Below are positions 44,351 through 53,561 of a stretch of 64,000 bases of DNA, one piece after another (positions within the stretch are counted from its first letter, which is position 1; every line of letters starts with the position of its first letter). The notes under the pieces are model-generated. The model was not told the origin of the DNA, searched no databases, and saw only the letters and a list, made by a program, of their open reading frames with translations. The stretch is from assembly GCF_016907475.1 (NCBI RefSeq), contig NZ_JAFBCA010000001.1, positions 1,302,001 to 1,366,000 of the forward strand, written 5' to 3'. Both the position numbers and the translations under genes were made by a program. This stretch comes from Nocardioides cavernae. GTDB lineage: Bacteria > Actinomycetota > Actinomycetes > Propionibacteriales > Nocardioidaceae.

Positions 44351-45384
44351 TGGCCACGACGGCTGCCGTGATCCTGTTCGTCGCGGTCATCGCGTACGCC
44401 GTCCTCGGAGGTGCTGACTTCGGAGCCGGGTTCTGGGACCTCGTGGCCGGGGGCAGCAGGCGCGGGCGACGGCCTCGCGAGGTCATCGACCACGCCATCG
44501 CTCCGGTCTGGGAGGCCAACCACGTCTGGCTGATCTTCGTCTTCGTGCTGCTGTGGACCTGCTTCCCGGAGGCGTACGCGTCCATCACCCTGACGATGTT
44601 CGTCCCGCTCACCCTCGCCGCGCTCGGCATCGTGCTGCGGGGAGCGAGCTTCGCGTTCCGCAAGGCGGTGTTCGCGACCCGGGACCGTCGCAACTTCGGC
44701 GCAGCGTTCGCGGTCTCGTCGGTGCTCGTGCCCTACTGCTTCGGTGCCGTGGTCGGCGGCATCGCTTCGGGCCGGGTCCCGGCAGGAGGCAAGGCCGGTG
44801 ACCCGTGGGACAGCTGGGTCAACCCGACGTCCGTGGTCGTCGGGCTCCTGGTGGTGTGCCTGGACGCCTACCTGGCCGCGTTCTTCCTGGTCCGCGACGC
44901 GGACCGGCTCTCCGACGAGACGATGATCGCCTACTTCCGCCGCCGGGCGACCGTCGCGGCGGTCGCAGCCGGCGTGGCAGCCGCGGTCGGGATCGTCGTG
45001 ATGCAACGGGATGCCGAGTACCTCTTCGACGGCCTCACCTCGCGAGCCCTGGCGTTGGTGGTCCTGTCCGCAGCGTCGGGCGTGGCCGCGCTCGTGCTGG
45101 TCGCGCGTCGCATCCGTCGGGGCGCGCGCCTGGCCGCGGTCGGGGCGGTCGTCGGCGTGGTCCTCGCCTGGGGCGTGGCCCAGTGGGACTACGTGCTCCC
45201 CGAGTCACTGACCGTCTCGGCGGCGGCCGCGCCGACAGGCACGATCACGGCGGTGCTGGTCGCCACGGGCCTCGCGGTGGTGCTGATCGTTCCGGCCTTC
45301 GTGCTGCTGTACGTCCTGGACCAGAAGTCACTGCTGCCCGAGGAGGGCGTGCCCGAGCCCGTGCCCGGACCGACGTCCCCGTGA
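44347..45384 (+). CDS. cydB: cytochrome bd quinol oxidase subunit II
   Basis: Second membrane subunit of the bd oxidase, 345 residues with eight to nine helices. The start 'TAAVILFVAVIAYAVLGGADFGAGFWDLVAGG' and 'APVWEANHVWLIFVFVLLWTCFPEAYASI' match CydB, as does 'LGIVLRGASFAFRK'. Late helices end 'LIVPAFVLLYVLDQKSLL'. GTG at 44347 overlaps the cydA stop (GTGA); the ATG at 44350 is the next codon. It ends the GMC-ndh-cydAB transcript and is convergent with the antiporter gene 21 bases away. No CydX-like small ORF was found after it. Confidence 0.94.
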   Translation: MMATTAAVILFVAVIAYAVLGGADFGAGFWDLVAGGSRRGRRPREVIDHAIAPVWEANHVWLIFVFVLLWTCFPEAYASITLTMFVPLTLAALGIVLRGASFAFRKAVFATRDRRNFGAAFAVSSVLVPYCFGAVVGGIASGRVPAGGKAGDPWDSWVNPTSVVVGLLVVCLDAYLAAFFLVRDADRLSDETMIAYFRRRATVAAVAAGVAAAVGIVVMQRDAEYLFDGLTSRALALVVLSAASGVAALVLVARRIRRGARLAAVGAVVGVVLAWGVAQWDYVLPESLTVSAAAAPTGTITAVLVATGLAVVLIVPAFVLLYVLDQKSLLPEEGVPEPVPGPTSP

Positions 45385-45405
45385 GCCGGAGCCGGGATGG
45401 CCACG

Positions 45406-46599
45406 TCAGCGCCGGTCCGACGGTTCTTCGTCACCGCGGTGTGGCCGTGGCGTGCTGCGGTCGAGGGCGACGGCCAGGCCAGGGAAGAACATCACCGACA
45501 GGACGCCGGCGCCGATGAGCGCGGCGGCGTTCTCCGGGAGCATGTGCCCGGTGTCCAGGCCCACCGTGGCGAGCGCCACCAGCAGGGGGAGCGAGGTCGC
45601 GGTGAGCAGCATCATCTGAGCGCGTTGCCGCACGTCCAGGTCGCGGCGGTAGAGGACGAACGAGGGAAGTCCACGCACCGCCAGCAGCAGCACGAAGAAG
45701 GCGACCAGACGCAGCGGAGCCTCCCGGATCGAGGCCAGGTCCAGGCTCATGCCGGAGGAGACGAAGAAGACGGGGATGAAGAACCCGTACCCGACGGCAT
45801 CGAGCTTTTCCTCCAGGGCCGCCACGTCGCCGGGAGCCCAGTGGCGCAGGATCACGCCGGCGAGGAACGCGCCGAGCACCACGTCGAGGCCGACGTCGCT
45901 GGCGAGCACGAGCAGGCCGAAGAGGAGCATCAGGGTGAGTCGGAGCGTGATCTGCGACGTCGCGTGCTCGCCCTCACGGGAGATCGCCTCGATCCGGGGC
46001 AGCCGGCCCAGCCGTGGGAGCCACGCGAGACCGAGCGCGACCGCGCACATCGCCACGAGGGAGATCAGGCCGACCAGGCGACCCTGCGAGCCCAGGAAGA
46101 TCGCGATGCCGGCAATGGGCAGGAACTCGCCCACGGCCCCGGCAGGCATGATGAACCGTCCCAGGGGGCCGTCCAGCATGTCGTTGTCGCGCAGGATCGG
46201 CAGCAGTGTCCCCAGTGCCGTCGTGGTGAGGGCCAGCGCGACTGGAACGAAGGCGTTCACCAGGCCGGCTGCCGACAACGCCCCGGTCACGCCGATCGAG
46301 AGGACCGCGCTGACCGTCCAGCCCGCGATGGCGAGTCGTCCGGACCGCTCCCGGAAGTGGTCGAGCTCCAGCTCGTAGCCAGCGAGCAGGAACAGGAAGC
46401 CCAGCCCGACGTTGGCGACCAGCTCCACGGACTCCGCCTGCGCCAGCCCGCCGACCTGCGGTCCGATCAGCACGCCGCCCGCGATCAGCACCACCACCTG
46501 CGGCACCAGCAACCGCGCCAGGAACGCGCTGATGAAAGGCGCGGCGAACGAGACGACGGAGACGACCAACAGCGCCTGCAGCTCCGTCTCGACGTCCAT
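45406..46599 (-). CDS. Kef-type (CPA2) cation:proton antiporter
   Basis: A membrane exchanger of K+ or Na+ for protons, 397 residues with about 12 helices and no cytosolic RCK/TrkA domain. It begins 'LQALLVVSVVSFAAPFISAFLARLL' and continues 'VVVLIAGGVLIGPQVGG', 'LGFLFLLAGYELELDHF', 'LALTTTALGTLLPILRD', 'GAFLAGVILRH' and 'FFIPVFFVSSGMSLD', all in the CPA2 order, with the acidic ion-site region in the helix around 'LPIAGIAIFLG'. ATG at 46599. It is convergent with cydB and divergent from the next membrane protein. Its presence beside a non-pumping respiratory chain may relate to pH or potassium balance; that is inference. Confidence 0.88.
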   Translation of the reverse strand: MDVETELQALLVVSVVSFAAPFISAFLARLLVPQVVVLIAGGVLIGPQVGGLAQAESVELVANVGLGFLFLLAGYELELDHFRERSGRLAIAGWTVSAVLSIGVTGALSAAGLVNAFVPVALALTTTALGTLLPILRDNDMLDGPLGRFIMPAGAVGEFLPIAGIAIFLGSQGRLVGLISLVAMCAVALGLAWLPRLGRLPRIEAISREGEHATSQITLRLTLMLLFGLLVLASDVGLDVVLGAFLAGVILRHWAPGDVAALEEKLDAVGYGFFIPVFFVSSGMSLDLASIREAPLRLVAFFVLLLAVRGLPSFVLYRRDLDVRQRAQMMLLTATSLPLLVALATVGLDTGHMLPENAAALIGAGVLSVMFFPGLAVALDRSTPRPHRGDEEPSDRR

Positions 46600-46913
46600 C
46601 CGCCCACCTCTCGACGCTCACGACCGACTGGAGCCGGCGTCCCGTCAGAGGTCGGAACACCTCGCGCCAGGCACGCACCGCAGAGACGCCGAGGTGGCCG
46701 ATCGTGGCCGACCGCGCGCGGAGCGGCATCCTCCGCCGTGGGTGAGACACGCGTCGAACGCCCCATGCCTGACCAGCCTCGTCCGTGCTCTCGTGACGGC
46801 CGGCCCTCACCCGACTCGGGGGAGGTGACGGGCGGGGCGGTCGATCTACGTTCGGGACCGAGGCGGCTCGACCACGGTCGCGCCCTCCCTCCCTCACTCT
46901 CGACGGAGAAGCC
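46600..46913. other. 314-base intergenic region between antiporter and membrane-protein genes
   Basis: A divergent promoter region. A TACGTT hexamer near 46845 with a GGAGAAG ribosome binding site just before the ATG at 46914 serves the plus-strand gene. I see no RNA gene, no strong hairpin and no coding frame with convincing bias. Confidence 0.5.
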
Positions 46914-48206
46914 ATGTCGCAACTCTCGCCACCGATCACGCCCACCACCCCGACGGAGACAGTGCCTGCACCCGAGAAACCGTCTCGGGGCCGCTCGATA
47001 GCGGCGGTCATCTGCCTGGTGCTGGCCGGGCTCCTGACCACACCCGCGGGGGTCGCGTACTGGGGTCAACGCACCCTGAACGACACCGAGCGGTACGTCG
47101 CGACCGTGGATCCGTTGATCGACTCGCCCGAGGTGCAGGACGCCATCGCCACCACGGTGACAGCCGCCATCGAGAAGCAGGTCGACATCGAGGCCGTCCT
47201 CAACAACGTCTTCGAGGGCGTGATCACCGAGAGGCCGCGACTGGAGCAGCTGGTCGGGCCCCTGTCGGCAGCGATCAACAGTCTGGTGGAGCGGGAGGTC
47301 CGCGCCTTCATCGCCTCCGACGAGTTCGCCGAGCTGTGGCTGCAGGTCAACATCAGGGCGCAGCAGGCGCTGCAGCGCGTCCTGACGGGCGAGGGCACGG
47401 GCGCTGTCACGGTCCAGGGCGACCAGCTCGTGCTCGATGTCGACGAGGTCATCAAGGCGGTGAAGGAGCGGCTCGTCGCCCGCGGGCTGACCTTGGTCGA
47501 GAACGTCCCGATCCCGGCCACCGACCGTCAGATCGTGCTGGTGCAGTCCGACGAGCTCGAGCAGCTCCGCACCATCTATGCCTTCGGGAACCCGCTGGCC
47601 ATCTGGATGCTCCCCGTCGTGGCGGTGCTCTACCTCCTCGCCTTCGTGCTGGCCCGACGCCGCCCGCGGATGGGTGTGCTGATCGGAGCAGTTCTCGCCG
47701 CCAATGCCGTCCTGCTGGCCCTGTGCCTCAGCATCGGGCGCCAGCTGTTCGTCAACCAGCTCTCGGGCACGGTCTTCGGCCCCGCGAGCAAGGTCTTCTA
47801 CGACACCCTGCTCGCCTACCTCGAGCGCGGGCGGGGCGTCCTCCTCGCGCTCGGGCTGCTGCTGGTCGTCGCAGGGTGCTTCGCCGGCGCCAACAGGTAC
47901 GGCACAGCGGTCCGCACGAGCCTGGGCTCGGGACTCGAGAGCCTCGGGGCACGGGTGGGCGGCGACCATGTGGGGAGCGCAGGGCGTTGGGTGACGGGGA
48001 ACCAGGGCTGGCTGCGCGTCCTCGCCGTCCTCGTGGGGGTGCTGGTCCTGATCTGGGGCAACGAGATCACCATGGAGCGGTTCTGGTGGTCCCTCGCGAC
48101 GGTGGTCCTGGGCCTGTGCGTCGTCCAGGTGCTCGTCGGTGCAGGCAAGGACACCGCCGTGGCTGCGCCGCCAGAAGGAGAGTCGGTTCCGGTCGATGCC
48201 CGCTAG
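46914..48206 (+). CDS. integral membrane protein of unknown function
   Basis: A 430-residue protein not assigned to a family. Pro/Thr-rich cytosolic head, helix at about 28-50 ('IAAVICLVLAGLLTTPAGVAYWG'), and a large external domain (about 51-215) of helical character with 'ERYVATVDPLIDSPEVQDAIATTVTAAIEKQVDIEAVL' spread over two helices. Four or five further helices follow between about 222 and 420 ('AIWMLPVVAVLYLLAFVLARR', 'LIGAVLAANAVLLALCLSIG', 'RGVLLALGLLLVVAGCFAGA', 'VLAVLVGVLVLIWGN', 'LATVVLGLCVVQVLVGAG'). The 'TLNDTERYVATVDPLIDSPEVQ' stretch is familiar from actinobacterial hypothetical proteins, without known function. Confidence 0.7.
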   Translation: MSQLSPPITPTTPTETVPAPEKPSRGRSIAAVICLVLAGLLTTPAGVAYWGQRTLNDTERYVATVDPLIDSPEVQDAIATTVTAAIEKQVDIEAVLNNVFEGVITERPRLEQLVGPLSAAINSLVEREVRAFIASDEFAELWLQVNIRAQQALQRVLTGEGTGAVTVQGDQLVLDVDEVIKAVKERLVARGLTLVENVPIPATDRQIVLVQSDELEQLRTIYAFGNPLAIWMLPVVAVLYLLAFVLARRRPRMGVLIGAVLAANAVLLALCLSIGRQLFVNQLSGTVFGPASKVFYDTLLAYLERGRGVLLALGLLLVVAGCFAGANRYGTAVRTSLGSGLESLGARVGGDHVGSAGRWVTGNQGWLRVLAVLVGVLVLIWGNEITMERFWWSLATVVLGLCVVQVLVGAGKDTAVAAPPEGESVPVDAR

Positions 48207-48379
48207 GGGCGGCGCCGCCATGACCCCGTCTCCCCTGGCGTCCGGGAGACAGGCCGCCCGATGACAGGCACGAGGTGGTCGAGACCACCTGGTCCCGGAC
48301 CCGTGCGCACCCACCCCAGATCGGGGATATCGTCCCTGCCCGCTTGCACCCTTTCGGGTGACCTAGGGATCCTCGGGAC

Positions 48380-51300
48380 GTGGCTCGCCTCCTGCGCTCG
48401 CTGGGCTCGTGGTGCGCCCGCCACGGTTTCGTGGTCATCGCGATCTGGGCGCTGATCGGCATCGGTGTCGGTGCCGCGGTGACGACCTTCGGCGCGCAGA
48501 CCAACAACGACCTCTCCCTGCCCGGCACGGACAGCCAGGCGGCCAAGGACCTCCTGCAGGAACGCTTCCCGCCGCAGCAGAACGGCGTCAACCCGATCGT
48601 CTTCGACGTGTCGACCGGCAAGCTGACCGACGACGACGCGAAGAAGGCGGTCTCCGAGTCGGTCAAGGCGATCGCTGCCGTGCCCCATGTCGCGAGCGTC
48701 ACCGACCCGGTCAGCAGCGACGGCCAGACCGCAGGACTGCTGGCCGACGACGGCCAGACGGCCTTCGCGCCGGTGCTCCTCGACATCGGATCCGGAGACC
48801 TGACGCCCGAGCTGGCCCAGCAGGTGGTGGACGCGACGGCGCCCGCCACCAGGGCCGGCATCACCGTGGCCGCCGGCGGCTCGGTGGGCTCCACGCTGTC
48901 GACCGACGACTCCGAGATCAGCGAGGTCGTCGGCATCGTGGCCGCGATGATCATCCTGACCCTGGTGCTGGGCAGCCTGGTGGCGATGGGGCTGCCGATC
49001 GTCACCGCCGTGGTGGGGCTCGCCGTGGCCCTGGGTGTCGTCGGGCTGCTGGGGCACGCCGTCGCCATCCCGTCCAGCGGTCCGACGCTCGCCACGATGA
49101 TCGGGCTCGGCGTCGGCATCGACTACGCCCTCTTCCTGATCACCCGCCACCAGGAGAACCTCCGCGACGGCCTGTCGACGGTCGAGTCCGCCGCGCAGGC
49201 CGTCGCGACATCGGGCAGCGCCATCGTGTTCGCGGGCTGCACCGTCGTCATCGCCCTGCTCTCGCTGGGAGTCGCGGGCATCCCGCTGGTCAGCGCGCTG
49301 GGCCTGGCCTCCGCGATCGCCGTCGTCGCGGCCGTGCTGGTCGCCATCACCCTGCTCCCCGCATTCCTGGGCCTGCTCGGTCACCGGATCGCCTGGCTTT
49401 CGCTGCCGGCGTTCATGCGTCCGCGGAGCAGTCGCCGCGCCGGCCTGTGGGCCCGTTGGGCCGGTGTCGTACGCCGACACCCCGCCGTCGTCGCAGCCGT
49501 GTCGCTGGCAGCGCTGGTGCCGCTGGTCATCCCGGCCCTCAGCCTCGAGCTCGGCCAGGAGGACGTCGGTGCGACGTCTCCGGAGACGACCGAGCGACAG
49601 GCGTACGACCTGGTCACCGACGGGTTCGGAGTGGGCTACAACGGCCCCCTCCAGGTCGCGTCCGCCCTCGACCCGGTGGCCGCACCGAGCGCCACCTACA
49701 CCCGGAAGTACGACAAGGCGCAGTCGCTGAAGGCAGATCTCCAGCAGAAGCAGAAGGACCTGACTGCGCAGAAGAAGCAGCTCCAGCGGCAGCAGCAGCA
49801 GCTGGAGGCCCAGCAGCAGTCCCTCGAGGACCAGCAGGCAGGGCTCGAGAGCGACCAGGCCTCGCTGGAGGCGCGGGCCGACCAGCTCCAGGGGGAGCAG
49901 GCGGGCCTCGAGCGCCAGGCCGCGGCCCTGCAGGCCGAGCAACGCCGTCTCGAGGCCGAGCAGACAGGGCTGGAGGCCCAGGCATCAGCCCTCGAGCGAA
50001 GGGCCCGTGCGGTCGCCGGCCGGATCAGGTCGTTGACCCGCGAGCTCGCCCGGCTCGGCCTGCGCGAGCGCGTGCTCCAGCGTCGCATCCAGCGTGCCGA
50101 GGGCAACCCGGTCCGGGTCGCGCGGCTGCGCGCCCGTCTGGTCGAGGTCCGCGAGCGCCAGGTCGAGGTGCGAGCTCGGCTGCGCCCTCTCACCGCGGAG
50201 GCCCGGCGGCTCGCGGAGCAGGCCCGGCGGCTGCGATCCGAGGCAGCCCGGCTCAAGCAGCAGGCCGACGCGCTGCAGCGCCGGGCCGACGGCCTCCAGC
50301 GGCAGAAGACCTCGCTGGAGCAGCAGGCCGCAGAGCTCCAGCGCGAGGGCGACCAGCTCCAGCAGCAGGCGGACTCGCTGCGCCGGCAGGGCGACGAGCT
50401 CCAGCAGCAGGCGACTGAGCTGCAGCAGCAGGCCGATGACCTCAAGCCCCAGCAGAAGCAGGCCCAGCAGGAGCAGGCCCAGGCCGAGAAGCTCAAGCAG
50501 CAGCTCACCGACATGGTCACCACGGCCGGAGGCGACGAGCGCGGCACCGACCCGCGCGTCGTGCGCCTCCAGAAGGGCCTGTCGGCCACGGCAGGAGTGG
50601 TGGCGCTGACCCCGCCGCAGCTGAACAAGAAGGGTGACGTCGTGCTCCTCTCGGCCGTCCCGGAGACCTCGCCGGCCTCCGACGACACCGCCGACCTCGT
50701 CGTGCACGTGCGCGACACGGTGCTCCCGGACACCAACGAGGAAGGGGGCATCACGTCGCACGTCGGCGGCTACACGGCGTCGTACGTCGACCTGGCCTCG
50801 TTGATCTCCGCGCGGCTGCTCCTGGTGATCGGGACGGTCATCCTGCTGGGCTTCCTCCTGCTGATGGTCGCGTTCCGCTCGCTGCTGATCCCGCTGCAGG
50901 CGGCGATCACCAACCTCCTCTCGGCCGCCGCCGCGTTCGGGGTGCTGACCGCCGCCTTCCAGTGGGGCTGGGGGATCTCGTTGCTGGGAATCGACACCGC
51001 CGACGGGTCCGTGCCGATCGCCAGCTACGTGCCGCTGATGATGTTCGCCGGGCTCTTCGGGCTGTCGATGGACTACGAGGTGTTCCTCGTCAGCCACGTG
51101 CAGCAGCACCACCACGCCGGCGAGGAGGCGCGCGAGGCGGTGCAGGCGGCGCTGGCGTCGAGCGCGCGCATCACGACCGCCGCGGCGTTGATCATGGCGT
51201 CGGTCTTCGCCAGCTTCATCCTCAACATCGACCCGACCATCAAGCAGTTCGGCGTCGGTCTGTCGGTGGCGGTGCTGCTCGCCGGCATCCTGGTCGTGAC

Positions 51301-51463
51301 ACTGGCGCCCGCGATCCTCGTGCTCTTCGGGCGGGCGGCGTGGTGGCTCCCGCGCTGGCTGGACCGGATCCTGCCGCACGTCTCGATCGAGGGCGAGCCC
51401 GCCGTCACCTCGGCAGCGGAACCCGCAGGAACGTCGGACGGTAGAGCGTCGGATCTTCCTTGA
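48380..51463 (+). CDS. MMPL/RND transporter with ~270-residue coiled-coil insertion
   Basis: A 1027-residue RND-superfamily exporter: TM1 at ~15-38, first extracytoplasmic domain to ~185, TM2-6, 'ATMIGLGVGIDYALFLITRHQENL' (the GxGxDY proton-path motif) near 238-261, and second half TM7-12 with 'MMFAGLFGLSMDYEVFLVSHVQQH' near residues 890-913. Between about residues 445 and 715, in the second extracytoplasmic loop, lies an uninterrupted Gln/Leu/Ala/Arg helix repeat with heptad spacing. 'AEGNPVRV' near 573-580, almost exactly at its midpoint, could be the turn of an antiparallel hairpin. Mycobacterial MmpL4/5-type proteins carry a comparable hairpin there. GTG start at 48380. Its 3' end overlaps the convergent gene by 59 bases. 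Substrate unknown. Confidence 0.9.
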   Translation: MARLLRSLGSWCARHGFVVIAIWALIGIGVGAAVTTFGAQTNNDLSLPGTDSQAAKDLLQERFPPQQNGVNPIVFDVSTGKLTDDDAKKAVSESVKAIAAVPHVASVTDPVSSDGQTAGLLADDGQTAFAPVLLDIGSGDLTPELAQQVVDATAPATRAGITVAAGGSVGSTLSTDDSEISEVVGIVAAMIILTLVLGSLVAMGLPIVTAVVGLAVALGVVGLLGHAVAIPSSGPTLATMIGLGVGIDYALFLITRHQENLRDGLSTVESAAQAVATSGSAIVFAGCTVVIALLSLGVAGIPLVSALGLASAIAVVAAVLVAITLLPAFLGLLGHRIAWLSLPAFMRPRSSRRAGLWARWAGVVRRHPAVVAAVSLAALVPLVIPALSLELGQEDVGATSPETTERQAYDLVTDGFGVGYNGPLQVASALDPVAAPSATYTRKYDKAQSLKADLQQKQKDLTAQKKQLQRQQQQLEAQQQSLEDQQAGLESDQASLEARADQLQGEQAGLERQAAALQAEQRRLEAEQTGLEAQASALERRARAVAGRIRSLTRELARLGLRERVLQRRIQRAEGNPVRVARLRARLVEVRERQVEVRARLRPLTAEARRLAEQARRLRSEAARLKQQADALQRRADGLQRQKTSLEQQAAELQREGDQLQQQADSLRRQGDELQQQATELQQQADDLKPQQKQAQQEQAQAEKLKQQLTDMVTTAGGDERGTDPRVVRLQKGLSATAGVVALTPPQLNKKGDVVLLSAVPETSPASDDTADLVVHVRDTVLPDTNEEGGITSHVGGYTASYVDLASLISARLLLVIGTVILLGFLLLMVAFRSLLIPLQAAITNLLSAAAAFGVLTAAFQWGWGISLLGIDTADGSVPIASYVPLMMFAGLFGLSMDYEVFLVSHVQQHHHAGEEAREAVQAALASSARITTAAALIMASVFASFILNIDPTIKQFGVGLSVAVLLAGILVVTLAPAILVLFGRAAWWLPRWLDRILPHVSIEGEPAVTSAAEPAGTSDGRASDLP

Positions 51464-53561
51464 TCTTCTGGGGGTCGGTGTTGTTGTTGCTGTACGACGT
51501 CACCATGGTCCCCGGCTGGGGGAAGATCTGTGGGTGCGCGAGCGGCATGTAGGTGATCGCGCCGGTGTCCTGGTCGGCGGGTAGATCCGCGACCGGCTCG
51601 GTGGGCGTGAAGGGTCCGGTTGCTCGCGGGGCGGTCCAGAAGGCCATCTGGTCGCCGAGGTCTCCGTCCTTCTTGCTCAGCGCGTACCAGCGGTCGCCGC
51701 GGTGGAAGACGCTCAGCGTCTGCGACACACCCTCGACGGCCGCCACCAGCTGGGCCGATTCGCGGGCGTCGCGCTGCCACGTGCTGCCGTCCCAGAAGCG
51801 CCACGCCGAGGCGTCGAGCACGTGGTCCGGCCGCACCCGCGCGACCTGGAGGGAGAACCCGAAGACACCCTCGGTGTCCGGGTTGGCGGTCCCGTAGAGG
51901 TAGAGCCAGTTGTCGTCGACGGCCATCGCCGCGCCCCACTCCGGCCGGCTCCGCTTCGGGTCGTCAGGTCCGATGTCCCTGACGGAGATCAGCTGCGGTG
52001 TCCCACCCTGGGCCACCACGAACACCGCCAGCGACGGCCCGAGGTTGGCGAAGTCGAACGAGCCGGCGCCGGTGGCCCTCACCCGCTGGGCCGAGACCAG
52101 CACGAGGTCGTAGCCGGGTCGGTGGGCCACGGCGGTCGACATCGGCCAGTAGCCGACACCGTCCCTGCGGTCGGGGATGAGGGCGCCCTGGGAGGGCGGC
52201 AGCACCACCGACACGCAGTCGGTGTCCCACAGCAGCATCGAGTTGCGCGCGAACAGAGGTCCGTCGAAGTCCTCGCTGCGCAGCGTGTCGCCGAACACGA
52301 CGAGGAACCGACCGTCCCCGAGCTCGGCGTCGGCACCGACGTCGGCGCCCTGGAATGCCGGGGTCCCCTGGAGGTGGGCGATCTGGTCGTTCAGCTCGGT
52401 CACCGTCCTGGGGCGACCGCCGCGATCGACGCACGTCGTCTGCGTGGCCACGCTCGGCAACGCGGGCGTGGCGACGACGTCCGTCGGCACGAAGGCGACC
52501 ACCAGCCCCGCAAGCACCGCGAGCGGCAGGACCGCACCGAGCACCCGCAGCTGCCAGTGCCGCACGGGCACCGCCTCCACCTTCCCTGAACCCTGGGAGA
52601 GCCCGCTCAGCCGGCGGGCGAGCACCAGGGTGACCACGGCCACCAGCGCGCCGGCGGTGACCACCAGCAGCTGCGGGCGATCGACACCGCGACCGAAGTA
52701 GGCCACGTCGGCCAGCGTGGCCTGGGCAGCGCCGGTCGGCATCCACGGCGTCACGGCCGGCCAGGGCGCTGGTAGCAGGTAGTGGCTGGTGCCGGTCAGC
52801 AAGGGGGTGGCCAGGACGAGGTAGGTCGCCGCCGCGGCCGCCAGTCCGACGAGCCCGGCCAGCGCCTCGACTGCGAGGGTGATCGCACCCATCGTGAAGA
52901 CGTAGAGAGCGCCCAGCCCGATGATGGTGAGGTCGTCGCCGGGCAGTCGCGTCCACGGGAGCAGCTGCAGCAGGAAGGCACCAGCGACCGCGACCACGCC
53001 GAGGCCGAGGACCCGCAGCATGCCGAGCCGCGCGGCCCCTGCGACAGGCCCCCTGACCAAGGAGATCCCGAGCACGAAGCCGAACCCCAGCAGGCCGCTC
53101 AGGATGACGAACCAGCGGACGCGGCTGGCCGCACGGGCCGAGCCCGACCCGGCGACCTCCTGGACCGTGACGGTCCGGTCGTGCGAGGCGGAGATCGCCG
53201 TGACCCGGTCGACGACCGCGTCGTTGAGCTTGCCATCCGTGCGCGCGTTGACGAGCACGACGTCCTGCGTCTTGCGCAGGTCGACGAGCACGGCCGCCAC
53301 CACGGTGCCGTCGAGGACCTCGGAGCGGGCCTCGTCCTCGTCATCGGTCCAGGTGGCATCGAACGGCGTGCCCGACATCGCGTCGGCGTCGTGGGAGAGC
53401 GACAGCGCCACCACGGCCGGCGCGGCGATCAGCAGCGGGACCCGGTGCGGCTCCCGGGCGTCACCGCGCAGGGTGATCGTTGCCAGGGCGACGCCCTGGG
53501 CGACGATGACGACCAGGCACGCCGCCACCGTCCAGCGACGCGCGGGCTGCCTCGATGCCAC
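51405..53561 (-). CDS. multi-pass membrane protein fused to a DUF4185-like beta-propeller
   Basis: A 718-residue two-part protein. Residues 1-~345 have an N-terminal helix, an extracytoplasmic domain (about 35-145) and six or so helices ('FVILSGLLGFGFVLGISLV', 'VLGLGVVAVAGAFLLQLLPW', 'IIGLGALYVFTMGAITLAVEALAGLVGLAA' region, 'LLVVTAGALVAVVTLVLARR'), the outline of ABC-2 permease-like proteins. After a further helix (~350-370) comes a soluble domain with 'DGRFLVVFGDTLRSEDFDG', 'NSMLLWDTDCVSVVLPPSQGALIP' and 'MVTSYSNNN', blades of the DUF4185/DUF5005 five-bladed propeller. GTG start. No ATPase partner is adjacent. The combination is unusual and its role is unknown. Confidence 0.65.
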   Translation of the reverse strand: MASRQPARRWTVAACLVVIVAQGVALATITLRGDAREPHRVPLLIAAPAVVALSLSHDADAMSGTPFDATWTDDEDEARSEVLDGTVVAAVLVDLRKTQDVVLVNARTDGKLNDAVVDRVTAISASHDRTVTVQEVAGSGSARAASRVRWFVILSGLLGFGFVLGISLVRGPVAGAARLGMLRVLGLGVVAVAGAFLLQLLPWTRLPGDDLTIIGLGALYVFTMGAITLAVEALAGLVGLAAAAATYLVLATPLLTGTSHYLLPAPWPAVTPWMPTGAAQATLADVAYFGRGVDRPQLLVVTAGALVAVVTLVLARRLSGLSQGSGKVEAVPVRHWQLRVLGAVLPLAVLAGLVVAFVPTDVVATPALPSVATQTTCVDRGGRPRTVTELNDQIAHLQGTPAFQGADVGADAELGDGRFLVVFGDTLRSEDFDGPLFARNSMLLWDTDCVSVVLPPSQGALIPDRRDGVGYWPMSTAVAHRPGYDLVLVSAQRVRATGAGSFDFANLGPSLAVFVVAQGGTPQLISVRDIGPDDPKRSRPEWGAAMAVDDNWLYLYGTANPDTEGVFGFSLQVARVRPDHVLDASAWRFWDGSTWQRDARESAQLVAAVEGVSQTLSVFHRGDRWYALSKKDGDLGDQMAFWTAPRATGPFTPTEPVADLPADQDTGAITYMPLAHPQIFPQPGTMVTSYSNNNTDPQKIKEDPTLYRPTFLRVPLPR

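Noticed and set aside
48250..48300. GGTGGTC-GA-GACCACC palindrome before the MMPL gene as another compound palindrome
   Set aside because: Single 7-bp arms without a nested or repeated partner; it may be an ordinary operator or chance and does not fit the class.
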